64,000 nt of DNA. Origin: Amoebophrya sp. A120. Lineage: Eukaryota > Sar > Dinophyceae > Syndiniales > Amoebophryaceae. Made by a program: the position numbers and the translations under genes. Shown here one piece after another: positions 33,950 through 45,202 of the stretch; within the stretch, counting starts at the first letter, position 1; each line of letters opens with the position of its first letter. Under the pieces are notes generated by a model. It ran no database searches. It had not been told where the DNA came from and saw nothing but the letters and a program-made list of their open reading frames with translations. The stretch lies in contig CAJINV010000013.1 of NCBI GenBank assembly GCA_905178155.1, forward strand, positions 3,158,158-3,222,157. The letters are read 5' to 3'.

Positions 33950-35398
33950 ATGTTGCATCAGCCGGTAGGTCAGAAGCGATTGACGAACACCGCCATCGTA
34001 CGGTTGAAGACGCACGGGTGCAAATTCGAAATCGCCTGCTTTAAGAACAAAGTGGGGAATTGGCGGGATGGATTGGAGAAGGACATTGATGAAGTACTCA
34101 CTTCCACGCGAATCTTTTCGAACGTTTCGCAGGGCGTGCTTGCGAAGTCCGAAGACCTTCAGAAAGCCTTCGGATCCACCGCCTCGGAGCTGGACATCTG
34201 CAAGCGGATTCTGGAAAAGGGAGAATTCCAAGTAAGCGATAAGGAGCGCGCACAGGCGTTGGAAAGCTTGTACAAAGAGACCTACACGATTATCACGCGG
34301 CGATGCGTGAATCCCGACACGAAGCGGCCACTCACGATGGGGATGGCCGAGGCCGCCGTCAAGCAGGCGGGCTACGTGATGAAGCCGAACCTTGGCGCGA
34401 AACGTCAGGCCCTGAAGGCTATTGCGAAAATTTGCACGGAGCTGCCCAATCTGGTGGCGAAAGCACAAATGCGCATTTGCGCTCGGTGTCCAGCCGAAGC
34501 GGTGACGGAAACCCGTCGTCGCATCGACGAGATTTGCGGAGGAGAGGGGATTACGGTAGAAGAGGAGAAAGTCGTCGACGGTGGCGACTTTTGCGAGATC
34601 GTTTTTCAGTGTGACCCTTTTTTCTTCCGCGACCTCGACAAAGCGATGGAGGTTCGATTGTTGGACGCGACCGTGATCCGAGATAACGAAAGCAATCTAG
34701 ACGACTACGAGCAACAACTGCAAGGCGGCAAGCAGCTCTTGTACGGTGACTTGGATCATGACCTAGGCGACGACGAAGTCGAGCAGGTTGGACGCTTTCC
34801 TCCCTCTTCTGTCGCGACGTCTTGTGCTCCTCTCACGAAGGACAAGCTACAAGGCTATCGGCCCGGTCAAGTGTATGTGCCGAGCAAACTACCCGAGCAG
34901 GACCAGAGCAAAAACATGAAGCCCACGCAGCTGAAGACGGATTCGTACACCCCTTCATCATTACCATTCCGAGCGGCCGACCCTTTCGCGAGTCCACAAA
35001 GCAGCGATGGGGGTAGTTCGTACCACTTGTTGCAGGGCACAACTCCCAATAGCCACGCGGACTGGCTGCTAGTTCCAGATCCGGACGCGGCGACGGTACA
35101 GACCGAAGTGCGCGGCGGAGCTGCTCCTTCTGTTTTGGCACGGGGTCCCGTGGAGCAAAATCACACAGAGCCCTTGCAAACCTCCGCTTCCTGCACGACT
35201 TGTGGGCCCTACGAAGACGACAGCCTGCGGGCACACATGAAGAGCGCACTGCATCAAGAGAATGTGCGGCGGAGATGCAACGGACAACCGGTTCTGACTC
35301 AGCAAGAATACAAAGAGTATCTCCTGGACATGGAGTTTTTGAACCAGCGCACCACCGGAGGGCGAGAGAAAAAAGGAAAAAAGAACCGCAAGGATTAG
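33950..35398 (+). CDS. SBDS: SBDS ribosome maturation factor with C-terminal zinc finger
   Basis: A single exon of 482 aa. Residues 1 to about 245 follow the SBDS family throughout: the FYSH-like N-domain (VRLKTHGCKFEIACFKNKV, then W-R-DGLEKDIDEVLT), the helical middle domain with RCVNPDTKRPLTMGMAE, and the ferredoxin-like third domain (QMRICARCPAE). SBDS works with the GTPase EFL1 to release eIF6 from late 60S subunits in the cytoplasm. After a low-complexity linker, residues near 420-445 hold C-x2-C-x10-H-x5-H (CTTCG...HMKSALH), a U1-type C2H2 finger like that on plant SBDS proteins, then a Lys-rich end. It has no introns, unlike most neighbours. An ATG follows closely after GAAA and begins at the conserved N-terminus. 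Confidence 0.96.
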   Translation: MLHQPVGQKRLTNTAIVRLKTHGCKFEIACFKNKVGNWRDGLEKDIDEVLTSTRIFSNVSQGVLAKSEDLQKAFGSTASELDICKRILEKGEFQVSDKERAQALESLYKETYTIITRRCVNPDTKRPLTMGMAEAAVKQAGYVMKPNLGAKRQALKAIAKICTELPNLVAKAQMRICARCPAEAVTETRRRIDEICGGEGITVEEEKVVDGGDFCEIVFQCDPFFFRDLDKAMEVRLLDATVIRDNESNLDDYEQQLQGGKQLLYGDLDHDLGDDEVEQVGRFPPSSVATSCAPLTKDKLQGYRPGQVYVPSKLPEQDQSKNMKPTQLKTDSYTPSSLPFRAADPFASPQSSDGGSSYHLLQGTTPNSHADWLLVPDPDAATVQTEVRGGAAPSVLARGPVEQNHTEPLQTSASCTTCGPYEDDSLRAHMKSALHQENVRRRCNGQPVLTQQEYKEYLLDMEFLNQRTTGGREKKGKKNRKD

Positions 35399-36526
35399 AA
35401 CGACAAGTAATAAACGGGCCACATTTAGACCCATGATAGATCCTGTTAGTGGGAAGACGGAAGACCTCCGGTCGTCCCAGGCAGATCGAATAATATTTGT
35501 CAAAAATACAACCCGAACAGCCTCAGCCTAGATCTAGAACGCGCGACCCACTTCTAAGTGCATCGACAGTCCCGACTTCTGAAGTCTTAATTGTGTGTTA
35601 GTGTTTCCACTCTTCCACCAAAAAGAAGTAAAGCACCTACTCGTTAGTCCTCACGTCAACAGGCGGGGTGATGAATCCATACGAATTGTTCGGCTTTCGG
35701 GACCAACAGACTTGCCATAATCTCCGGAGTGGCTCCTGCCGCGAAGCGCTGAAAGAGGGTTTTTCGAATTTGGCTCGGTAATACTGATATCAGGCAACGG
35801 AGTATCTCCACTAAAGTTTCCAAACAGCCTTCTAAGTTGTACTTATGTGCTAGGGAGAGCTGCTGCATCTTCCCTCCTTCCAGAGCATGTTGAGATATCA
35901 TCGATGACGAGGTAGAATTAAAGAAAAGCAGTGGGAGGCGACATACTTCAGTCTCTCTCGGCTTGTTGTAGCTGCACAAATGAGGCTGTGTGAGAGAGGA
36001 GTTCTCTGTGTTTGGAGGTTTCTTTACAAGAAAGCTTGTGTCTTGGTGAGAGTGAAAATAGGTCCCTGAAAAGGGTTGGACTACTACAGCCAGAGAAATC
36101 AAAAATATGATCGGTGCAGCTCTACGAATCTAAATGCTACACATTAAGATACTTTGATGACTTCACGACCGGCGGCCTGACCTTGGTTTTTTATGGAGGC
36201 AGACACGGTCGGGCGTTTGCGTTTGATGCCGTCTGAAAACTCAAAAGGATAACCAATGGTCGGATGCCATAATGATTTTCGGTCGCATTCGAAAGAATCA
36301 ATGCACGAGCATCCTCCACCGCTGCAGACGTAATGAGCGCACAAGCAAATGAAGAAAGAAGTCTACTTCTGCCTATCATCTTCGCACAGGACCAAGTAAA
36401 AATTACCAATCGCAATCTTTCCAGAAAGAACCACTTCTGACGCCAACCCATTAAAGATCTCGAAGAGCAGAAAGAACAAACTGCTCCCAGTGCCATCTTC
36501 TTCTTCCCTCCAGCCCGAGTTGTACT
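35399..36526. other. Intergenic; one doubtful minus-strand frame
   Basis: A 148-codon minus frame at 35656-36102 begins with a hydrophobic stretch, and another small frame lies at 36144-36344. Neither resembles a known family, and both run against the gene direction of the whole window. They could be exons of a small gene or chance. Nothing else was seen. Confidence 0.3.
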
Positions 36527-38280
36527 ATGGGTTGCGCCGCCTCCCAGGATGGAGCGAACAGACGAAGACAGAACCAACAAAACCAGCAGAACCAGCAGAA
36601 TCAGGACCCGCAGAATCAGCAGCAGCTGCCGGGGGGAGCGGGCGCCGGGCCAGGAGGGCCTGGTGGTGGTGGGGGAGCTGGAGGACCCGACTCGCCCTCA
36701 TCACAGAGACAAAGGCAGCAGAGAGATGTACTTATACAAACATACTTGTTTAGTTGCGCTGCCCCCATGATCTGGTAGCGCAGTAGCAAGCTTTTTTACG
36801 CAAACAAGGGTGGGAAAACCTCCACCTCGCGCTTCAAAAAATTGAGCGGTGCGTGACCAATATGAAAGAGAATTTTCTTCCAATTTCAAAAACAATCCTA
36901 AACTACAGCGCTCCGTCCGTAAGGCTCCGATAGTGAAGGCCCTGGTCGCCTTGGAAAATGAACACATAAAGCTGGAGAAAAAAGGACAGGGGACGTATGA
37001 ACTTGGTTTGCAGCTGTCCGTGCTCCAGGGAATGCGCGGGTTCGAAGTCACGGCGACATTTAACGGTAATATTTGTATGCAAGTCAGCTATTCTTGTTGA
37101 AGAGATCTCGTCGTCTGTGATGCGTGTCTCATACGGCAGATGATGATCTCGATTGTGCGTTTTGCATGTCAAAGTTAAAATCCTTTCACAAAACAACAGC
37201 TTTCGTCGCAGATCCGCAGGAGCACAATGTGATACCCTCTGTCACCGCCCCGGACGTGTCTTCCGAGTTTAAGAAAACGGCATCTGGGCAAAACAAAGTA
37301 GCGTTTATGGGCATACCAAAAACGATGCTCTCCTCCATGCGCAGTCCCAAGGAGTCGGAGTTGCCCAACGAGATACCCTTGGTTATTCACATAAGGTCAC
37401 TGCAGGAAAACTACTCCTCCAAAAACGTCTATGGAAGTGTCAGAATCGAAATTGACAAAATCGAAAAATTTGTGATGCACAAAATCGATGCCAGTTGGAG
37501 CCTCAGTTTTCAACTGGCGCATGACAAATTTCGGGACCACCAAAATCCAGTCTGTCATGCTGTTTGGGCAAAGCAGACTGCTCCTGTCATGCTACTCTGG
37601 CAACACATTGTCTACCCCTAAACAGGCTTACAACCGGTCTCATTTGCCTGCTCCCCAATACAGGCCTCGCGTGCCCTACATTTTATGCATCACAAGTTTT
37701 TCGATTTTGTCAATTTCGATTCTGACGCTTCCATAACGTCAACGCGGTCTGGTGCTACTGCAATCTGCGCGAGACCGAGAACGAAAAATACGAGGTGCTG
37801 GTCATGAAGAAGATGGTCGCATGTACTACTTCATACTTTTCGACGTCGTGTTTTCTTTGGTTTTTTTCAGAACCGAATCGGATTGAGGACGTCAAATAAA
37901 AAGAAACTTTCAATTTGGTTGCGTTCCTTCGCCATGCTGCAGTTGTACCTTGAAATGCAACACTATGCAAATCAAAACAAGATGAAAATTCATCAACAGG
38001 CGAAGGGCGGTCATACCTGCTACAAAATCTGTTTGGTGGCACCGTAACGCTCCCGGGCGACACAGAGGGCGACGGTCAGGAGTGCGTCGTCTGCCTTTCC
38101 GCGCCAAGAGAGGTTGTGGTTCTGCACTGCAAGCACGTCTGTCTCTGCAAGGCCTGCGCGGGCGTCACCAGCTCCACGTGGAGCTATCAGTGCCCGATAT
38201 GTCGCGGCCGCGTCGCAGCCTTTGTCGCCGTCGACGACGCAGGGCTTGCGGGAGGTGGAACGTCGGGCGCAGTTACATGA
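36527..38280 (+). CDS. MGRN1/LOG2-like RING E3 ubiquitin ligase, N-myristoylation signal
   Basis: Exons 36527-36727, 36909-37065, 37212-37429, 37741-37822 and 38000-38280 give 312 aa. The N-terminus MGCAAS fits N-myristoylation plus palmitoylation, so membrane attachment is likely. A Gln/Asn- then Gly-rich linker follows. The middle (APIVKALVALENEH to GRSYLLQNLFGG) matches the conserved region before the RING in mahogunin/LOG2 ligases. The RING (from C248: CVVC-x11-CKHVCLCKAC-x11-CPICR) has the family's C3HC4 spacing. The protein should transfer ubiquitin to membrane or endosomal targets; the substrate is unknown. Introns 1, 2 and 4 are GT-AG with GTAC/GTAA donors. Intron 3 is a TIR/TSD element with no canonical sites. 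The first intron's acceptor (36908) was chosen because it is the only one that keeps frame. Confidence 0.88.
37430..37735 (+). mobile_element. Introner-like element in the RING ligase gene, longest TIR
   Basis: This 306-bp element starts TATGGAAGTGTCAGAATCGA and ends in its inverted copy closing GCTTCCATA. The TIR extends about 54 bp with three mismatches. ACGTC is duplicated at 37425-37429 and 37736-37740. Removal gives S-K-N-V-N-A-V-W-C-Y-C. No in-frame GT-AG pair was found near these borders. It contains GCATGACAAA and two TGTCATGC motifs. Confidence 0.93.
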
Positions 38281-39346
38281 GCGGCCGTTCCGGATGCAGG
38301 AATTTTTCTACGGGGCTGTGAGATTTCTGCTAATATCCCACCCAACGAACAACAATAATCCTCACGTAGTTTTTGTTCTTCAAAAAGTTTATTCCCTCGA
38401 TGTAGAAGTACCCGTCTCACGCTCTCACCTCTGAAGTCTAGAAAGATAATGAATTTGAATTCTACCCTTATTTTCCCCATACAATTTCTCGACATTGAAT
38501 AGGTGAGCTAGTGGTAAAGCCATAGCTTAGTCACATTCCTGTGTCGTAGTTACAGTCACGAAAAACCAGTCGCTAACGCGCTAGCGGTGGTTTTTGTTTG
38601 TACTACATCAACATCTCCACCCCCGATACTACGTTGATCCGTGTCTTGCACTTCTGAAGAAAGAAAAAGAATACAGATCCCTGACCACATGATGACGTGA
38701 GATGCCGGTCTCCATTTCGTAACGCTAAAGAAGTCGTTCGTTGCACTACGTAGTAGAATCTGTTCGTCCCCCCGTGGGAAGACGTACCGTGAGACGAGAG
38801 AGAGTGCTATTCACGTAGTAGTACTACAGTCAGATATCTTTTTGTGATAAACATAAATAAGGTAAAACCTTTGTTATCTGACCTCCTCATCTGAACAAAA
38901 TGAGAACGCTTACTTAGCAATATTGTGGAGAGAGTGAGTTGTTAGAACTAGAAGCGATTCTTGAGCGATGACGTTGACGTTGCCCGACTCGTACATCTTA
39001 GTTTGTGCATTTGGATTTTTTCGTTGCACTACGTCATATTGTTGGGTCTGGCGCTAACGTTTTAGCCTCCTCCACAAGGAACATCAACCTGCGTATCTCG
39101 TGCTGCACAATGTACATTACAAAGTAGAAGTCGACGCACACTTCTCATTTACACGAACAAAAATTCATTATATATTCTGCAAATCATCGCCTTCAATTTG
39201 AAAATATTTCAGCTGGAAAAGGTGTTTTTTTTTCTGGGCTACAACATCGAGCTCCAGGGATAGCTACTCTCTTCGAGGGGACAAGAAGAGTTTGTAAGTA
39301 CTTCATATCAAAACACTTTGAAATCGACACGGGAATTTAAGCGAAG
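38281..39346. other. Intergenic, no supported gene
   Basis: AT-rich spacer of about 1.07 kb with no frame above 105 codons. CTACGTAGTAG-like palindromic phrases recur near 38745 and 38815. A T-run occurs near 39225, before the SPAG6 start. Confidence 0.5.
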
Positions 39347-42313
39347 ATGAGTCGCGCCGTGCTCCAAGTTTTCGAGGAGTACCAGAAGGCTCGGGTGACC
39401 TTCGTCCAGACCGTCGCAGACCTGGCCACAAGACCACAAAACATCGACGCCTTGCAGAATGCAGGAGTATTGGATTGATTTTCCTCGTTTTCATGAATTT
39501 GAATCTATCGCTTATGGAGAGTCGTGCACCTTCATATTGATGATATTACGCGAAAAAAACAAGAAATTATCAACGCAAAAACTCAGGTTATGGCCTTGTT
39601 GCGACCTCTTCTGCTCGATAACGTCGCATCAATCCAGCAGTCCGCAGCGCTGGCATTGGGACGACTCGCCAACTACAGTGATGAGCTCGCAGAAAGCGTC
39701 GTTACACACGAGATTTTGCCGCAATTAGTGTACTTATGATTCCGTTTTTGTGCATAACAAGTCCAAGAGTGAGCAGTGTTAGACTCATTTTTCGCACTGG
39801 GGTGATTCTTGGTAGCAAAATGAATCGTACAAAATTTCTTGTCCTCCGAATGACAAAACGCAGGTTCTCATTGTCCCAGCAAAACCGATTTTACAAGAAG
39901 GCCGCGGCATTTGTTTTGCGAGCAGTGAGCAAGCACAGCCCACAGCTGGCACAGGCAGTCGTCGATAGCGGTGCTTTGGACGCACTCGTATTTGCTTTTG
40001 TTGTTTTTCGTTTTCCTAACATAAACATCACAGATGGACATGGAGATGCACCAGACTACCTCTAACTTCCTCTCATTTAGTTGCAACGCAAACAGAGGAA
40101 CCGGGTCCGGGCAAGACCGAAAGTAGAAGTCCTCGTTTCGCATTGCAACAAGTGCCTCTACTACCCATTTCTCAGGTGACCTGCCTGGAAGAGTTTGACC
40201 CAAGCGTAAAGGAAGCCGCCGCATGGGCGCTGGGCTACATCGCCCGACACACCAAGGAGCTCGCGCAGACGGTCGTGGATGCCGGTGCAGTGCCACTGTT
40301 AGTCCTCTGCTTCCAGGAGCCAGAAATCACTTTGAAGCGAATTGCGGCCAGCGCCATGAGCGATATCTGCAAACACTCTCCGGAATTAGCGCAGACGGTA
40401 GTTTTTGGTTGTTATTGATTGTTTTTACGATGATCGCGTACTAGTACCTGACTGCACGATGATGATTTTGAGTTGATCATGCTTTTCTTGTTGTAATGCC
40501 GATAGCTTGGTGTTGGTATGTGTAGAAAAGCTAGCGACAAAATCCAAATTTCAGGTCCAAGATGCGGGTGCCGTGCCATTAATTGCCAAGGATATCTCCC
40601 ATGTGGATGCCCCATTGAAGAGACAGGTGTGCTCCTGCCTCGCGCAAATCGCAAAACACTCCGTCGATTTGGCGGAAGTGGTACTGGATTACTTGCTCGT
40701 TTTTTTGTTTCATAATCTCCGATTAGGAAAATCGAAAATGTGGTGACTAGATTTGTGTTTTTCTCATTCAGATTCAGTTGTTGTTCTATCCTATCTTCTT
40801 CGAAACCGAAACCAGGTCGTCGAAGCAGAGATTTTCCCGCGCATCTTGCACTGCCTGAAGGACGTGGACGAGTACGTGAGAAAAAACGCCGCGACCTGCG
40901 TCCGCGAGATCGCCAGACACACCCCGGATCTCGCAAAGCTCATCGTCAACGCCGGCGGTGTCGCCGCCATGGTGGACTACATCACCGAGGCTAGGGGCAA
41001 CAACCGACTGCCCGGTATCATGACCCTCGGGTACGTGGCGGCCTTCAGCGAAACCCTGGCCTTGGCGGTGGTCGTTTCGAAGGGTATCTATACGTTCTTT
41101 CTTGCCTGACAATGCGTCTATTTTGCGGTTTTCACTTTCATTCCAGATCCAGATCCGATCCAGAATGCGACTTGAGTTTATTAGCATTAGCTTGTCCTCG
41201 TCCTGCGTGCGTGGTGTTGCTCCTGAAGCCGCATCACGTTTTGTGCTTTACAATCCACCACCTGGATGTCGATTTATTCTCTGCCCTAGGTATCCCACCA
41301 CTCAAGGATGCGTTGATCAACGAGCCAGAGGACCACTTGAAAGCCGCATCGGCCTGGAGTTTGGGGCAGATCGGCCGACACTCCCCAGATCACGCAAGAG
41401 CACTCGCAGAGGCCGACGTGCTGCGAAGATTATTGGCTGTGTACAAATTTCTACTTTTTGTTTTTCACGACCACAAAACTCCGCTTGTTGTCTTGTTGAC
41501 AAGCGTTCTTTTACTCATTTTGCGCCGAAAATGCGTGACAGACTCCGAGTCGGACTCCATGTTGGACGAGATGTGATGATAAAATGAAACAGGTACTTGC
41601 ACCAGGATTCTAGTGAGGATTTGAAGACCAAGGCAAAGCGCGCGTTGAAGTCTGTTATCCAGAAGTGCACGCACTTGACCGCTTTGGAGCCGCTGCTGCA
41701 GGAGTCCCCGCCAAATATCTTGAAGTGCGCGATATATAGATGTTTGTCATGGTGCACAAATAGAAATACTGAATGTAGAGAAGAGCCACATATATTTACA
41801 CTACGCTGGTGCAGTGACTCACTTGATAAAGTAAGCTATCTCTCGTCGTTGCGTCAGTAGACCCGCATTGTGTACCTGTCATGCCTGTGGCACACAACAA
41901 TTAGTTCACAAAAATCTTCCGTAGGTACGTTGTGCAGCAGTTCGCCAAGGTGTTACCGCACGACTTGCAAGCCAGGAGAAGCTTTGTCCAGTCTGGTTCC
42001 CTGCAAAAGATCCAGGAAGTCAACGCCGAGGTATCTATAAGTTTGTGATAGCTGCTAAGTACTAGGACTAGCACGTCTCTTTTGTGGTCAATTTTGTCAT
42101 GCGTGCTGGCTCGCTTGAATTTGGAACGAAATCGAAATTGGACTCTATGATGCCAAAACCACTACCCACCTCAACCAGGTTGGCTCCAAGCTCAAGGACT
42201 ACATTGACGAGATCAACAACCTGTACCCGCCAGAGATTGTCAACTACTACTCGCCGAACTATGCGGAAACCCTGATCAAGAAGATGGACGAGTACTCGGC
42301 GCAGGCGAACTAA
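39347..42313 (+). CDS. SPAG6: SPAG6 / PF16 axonemal central-apparatus armadillo protein
   Basis: Ten exons: 39347-39466, 39587-39729, 39864-39987, 40176-40397, 40555-40680, 40816-41083, 41290-41440, 41593-41724, 41925-42030 and 42179-42313. They encode 508 aa, essentially the family length. The start (MSRAVLQVFEEYQKAR) and end (EIVNYYSPNYAETLIKKMD) are both conserved, and armadillo repeats fill the middle (for example KKAAAFVLRAVSKHSPQLAQ, EAAAWALGYIARHTKELAQ). PF16/SPAG6 sits on the C1 microtubule of the 9+2 axoneme and is needed for flagellar beating, so the organism has a motile flagellum at some stage. All nine introns are 119-207 nt with GT-AG ends, donors mostly GTAC/GTAT. None has a TIR, but introns 8 and 9 contain TGTCATGC. 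Confidence 0.97.
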
Positions 42314-43579
42314 AAGCATCTTTCTACCGCGATGAACAACAACGGGTAAGAAAAAGAAAAAGAGAAAACAACTTCAGATGAATTTGGATTCAACACACAA
42401 CGAAAAATCAGAATCAGAACAACAGGTTAATAGAGCATCAAATCGTCAACGCAGAGCAGGTAATTTTCGCAAGAAATACAACAGACACAGGTTTCAAAGT
42501 TTCGCCAGAAAATATTAAAGTTTATAACGGTTATAGACCTGGATTATAAACTATGGCGTCAGACGGAAGTGATTTCCGATAATCAGACAAATTATGACAG
42601 ATCAGACACTTATAGCTAAGATTAATCAGACACTAACATCAGTTTTGGATGAATCAGACTGGATTCAGCAGGTAATATGTGTAAATTTCAAGCAAAAATA
42701 GCAGCAGACAGTAATAGCAATAATCAGACAAATTTTAGCTTGTTTAGTTCAGTGTTAAACAGTTTACAGAATCTTATCAGTATCAGGATTTACTATTTGC
42801 ACAGGTGGATCTACATCAGCAGATCTCCACTTTTGTCACAGTATCTGGAAAACGAGTAGTGTTTTCCTTTCAGACGAACTACTTACAATACACGCAGACA
42901 ATAGACAAGAATCAGACTGTATGTTGGGATAGCAAAGACCGACGCACGGAGAAAATGCCTTTTATAATATTCAACAAGAAATTCTAGTTTTCCTGATGTT
43001 TCATCATATCCTAGTATCTAACGCGCACGAGAACTCGCTACTCAAAGAACTTTCGTCACACCATTGTGCGTGATTTTTGAACTTGACACCTTCTTGAAAT
43101 GCACTACTTTTACGATGAAATTGTAAAAAGGAAAAGAAGACGCATCACGTCGCAAAGCTGCAGCCGCCGCGGAATGAAAAAACAGTAACAAGCAACATCG
43201 CCAGAGCGCGGCGCCGTTTCCATTTTTCGTTTTTCAAGCAGCTAGTGGCACTAGTCCACAACTTCGTGGAGCGACCATCTGTTTTTACAGCTGCATTCGT
43301 TCTTGAGAGGAGCGAGAAATCAAAACAGCTTTCGTTTTTTTTTTCGTTCGTTTTGCTACTTTCACGTGCTGTAGGATTTCCGACTCGAGCGATGTCGATA
43401 CAATGTAATGAAGGAATCAATTATTCAGACTCTTTCTCTTCATCTTCTCTCTTTCTCTTTGTGGCTGAGTACGCTAGTAACTAGGACTACCTAGGCCAAC
43501 GTGGTCTTTCTTGTTGGATCGCCTTTTTAGTCGTTTCCTGTCGACTGTTCCATTGCGTGGGATTTGTACCAATCACAAT
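42314..43579 (+). other. AT-rich spacer with recurrent ATCAGACA motif
   Basis: From about 42350 to 42930 the + strand repeats variants of AATCAGAC/CAGACA at least ten times in AT-rich sequence with short frames only. It may be the 3' UTR of SPAG6, a non-coding RNA or degenerate repeat. The remaining part up to the phosphatase gene shows nothing. Confidence 0.45.
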
Positions 43580-45202
43580 ATGAAGGCCTCGTCAAGCGCT
43601 GCTTCACCTTCAACAGCTCCCGCTACGTCAAAGCCTACTATCCACCGCACGAGAACCGGGGCTCGGGGGTCTCATAGCCGCGTCTGCGTGGTGACGGGGA
43701 GCCCGATCGCGAAGGAGAATGGTAGGGATTTATCTTCACGGAAGATAAAAGCGAACTCCCTCAGTGGAGATGACGGGTTGCAAGACGACATAGAAGCTGC
43801 AACAAGCCAAACCACACTGAACACGGAAATTGTCCCCGCTGCCTACATTCTGAACGGAAAACCGCGAAAGAAAAAGAATGAGAACCGATTCGGGCTCGAC
43901 TTTGAGGAATCTGAAGCGGCTCTGAAGAACTCCCGGGAGCGGGCGAATGACTGGAAGAGTGAAAATGAAGACCAGGGAGAGTTGGATAGAAATGAACAAT
44001 CCTCGGACGCGGGCACACTCTCGTCCACCCGTGCTTCTTCGACGACCAACGATCGGCACACTGCAAATTGGCGAGGCGCGGCGGTCTGGATCAAGAAGGT
44101 TTTTCCGCCGAGCAAGGGAAAGGTCACGCTGCAGCAGCAAGACTTTTTGAGAAGTCTGTTGGGTGATGTTGATCAACAGGAGAAAGGCGGGGAAGTCGTT
44201 CTTGGTGGTGCTACTGGGTCTACGGCAAACGTGGGAAATCGAAAGTCTGTTTCGTACGACGAGGATGCGCCCACAGTCGTGTCCGGTTTCCAAAATCTTG
44301 TGCAAGTTTCAGAATCGTCCGAACAAGATATTCATGATCCACAGCAGGATCAGATGTCCCTGCAGATTCCAACGCCACTCACCAGCGAAACTGAGCGACT
44401 CATGTCAGAACCAGATGAAGCGCAACATCCTGTCGCACTCGCCCCTCCGGAGCCGCTCTCCCCGGTGAAATCGGCGACCCATTACTACTTAAGCGAAACC
44501 GATCGCCGGTCCCGAGAAAAGATCGAGCACGTGTTCCGGTCAAGCTTCGGGGGCGGAAGAAACAACAGCATCTACACTTCGGAAGACCCGGCGTTGGTTT
44601 GTCCGTACCTGTACATTGGCAGCATGGCAATCTGTACCAGCTCCATTTTGAAACGACACAAGATCGACTACTTGGTAAACGCCTGCGCCACCGTGACGAG
44701 CATGTCTAGCTGTAATAGCAATTGTTCCACCGGCGGAGCAGGAGGTCCAGGAGCATCGTCTTCACCACCGGCCGCTACACCGTCGCATCAAGCCTCTTCG
44801 TCCACCATAGCCGGTCCGCTCCGTCCAACCTTTTCCCTCGCCCTCGCGGACCACCCGAAGTACGCTTTAAACCGTGATACTATGGACGACTTAGTGCAGT
44901 TCATCGACGACGCCCGGGCCCGAAAGAAAACGGTGCTGATTTTCTGCGCCCGCGGCGTGTCCCGCTGCGCCACGGTGTGCTGCTGGTACTTGTTGTGCGC
45001 CAGGTTGGCGACTTCGGTCAATGGTGCTTTGGCGCTGGTGCAGAAGAACCGCCCCATTTGCGATCCGAACAAGGGATTTCGAAAGCAGCTGAAGGACTTA
45101 GAACTGGAGATCCGGGAGTTCACCGCCATCGGAGACGAATTCTTGAAAATTGACAGTTGGGAAAGGAAAAAAATGGTGGTGGACCAGCTCGTTGGGTCTT
45201 GA
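43580..45202 (+). CDS. Dual-specificity-phosphatase-like protein with atypical active site
   Basis: A single exon of 540 aa from the first in-frame ATG; the frame is open further upstream without another ATG. Residues 1 to about 330 are low-complexity, Ser/Thr/Glu-rich. The C-terminal 200 residues resemble a DUSP domain: CPYLYIGSMA at the start of the fold, HKIDYLVNACA, a long Ser/Gly insertion, then IFCARGVSR with C456 and R462 (C-x5-R loop), followed by an N-K-G-FRKQL helix. The usual His before the catalytic Cys is Phe. Upstream, the aspartate-bearing loop reads ALADHPKY. The Cys and Arg are kept, so activity is possible but the Cys environment is altered. The substrate is unknown. It has no introns. 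Confidence 0.78.
   Translation: MKASSSAASPSTAPATSKPTIHRTRTGARGSHSRVCVVTGSPIAKENGRDLSSRKIKANSLSGDDGLQDDIEAATSQTTLNTEIVPAAYILNGKPRKKKNENRFGLDFEESEAALKNSRERANDWKSENEDQGELDRNEQSSDAGTLSSTRASSTTNDRHTANWRGAAVWIKKVFPPSKGKVTLQQQDFLRSLLGDVDQQEKGGEVVLGGATGSTANVGNRKSVSYDEDAPTVVSGFQNLVQVSESSEQDIHDPQQDQMSLQIPTPLTSETERLMSEPDEAQHPVALAPPEPLSPVKSATHYYLSETDRRSREKIEHVFRSSFGGGRNNSIYTSEDPALVCPYLYIGSMAICTSSILKRHKIDYLVNACATVTSMSSCNSNCSTGGAGGPGASSSPPAATPSHQASSSTIAGPLRPTFSLALADHPKYALNRDTMDDLVQFIDDARARKKTVLIFCARGVSRCATVCCWYLLCARLATSVNGALALVQKNRPICDPNKGFRKQLKDLELEIREFTAIGDEFLKIDSWERKKMVVDQLVGS

Noticed and set aside
33893-34468. 191-codon minus-strand ORF
   Set aside because: Antisense to the conserved SBDS core.
40412-40936. 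174-codon minus-strand ORF
   Set aside because: It spans SPAG6 introns and exons in antisense. The sense exons align over the full length of the SPAG6 family.
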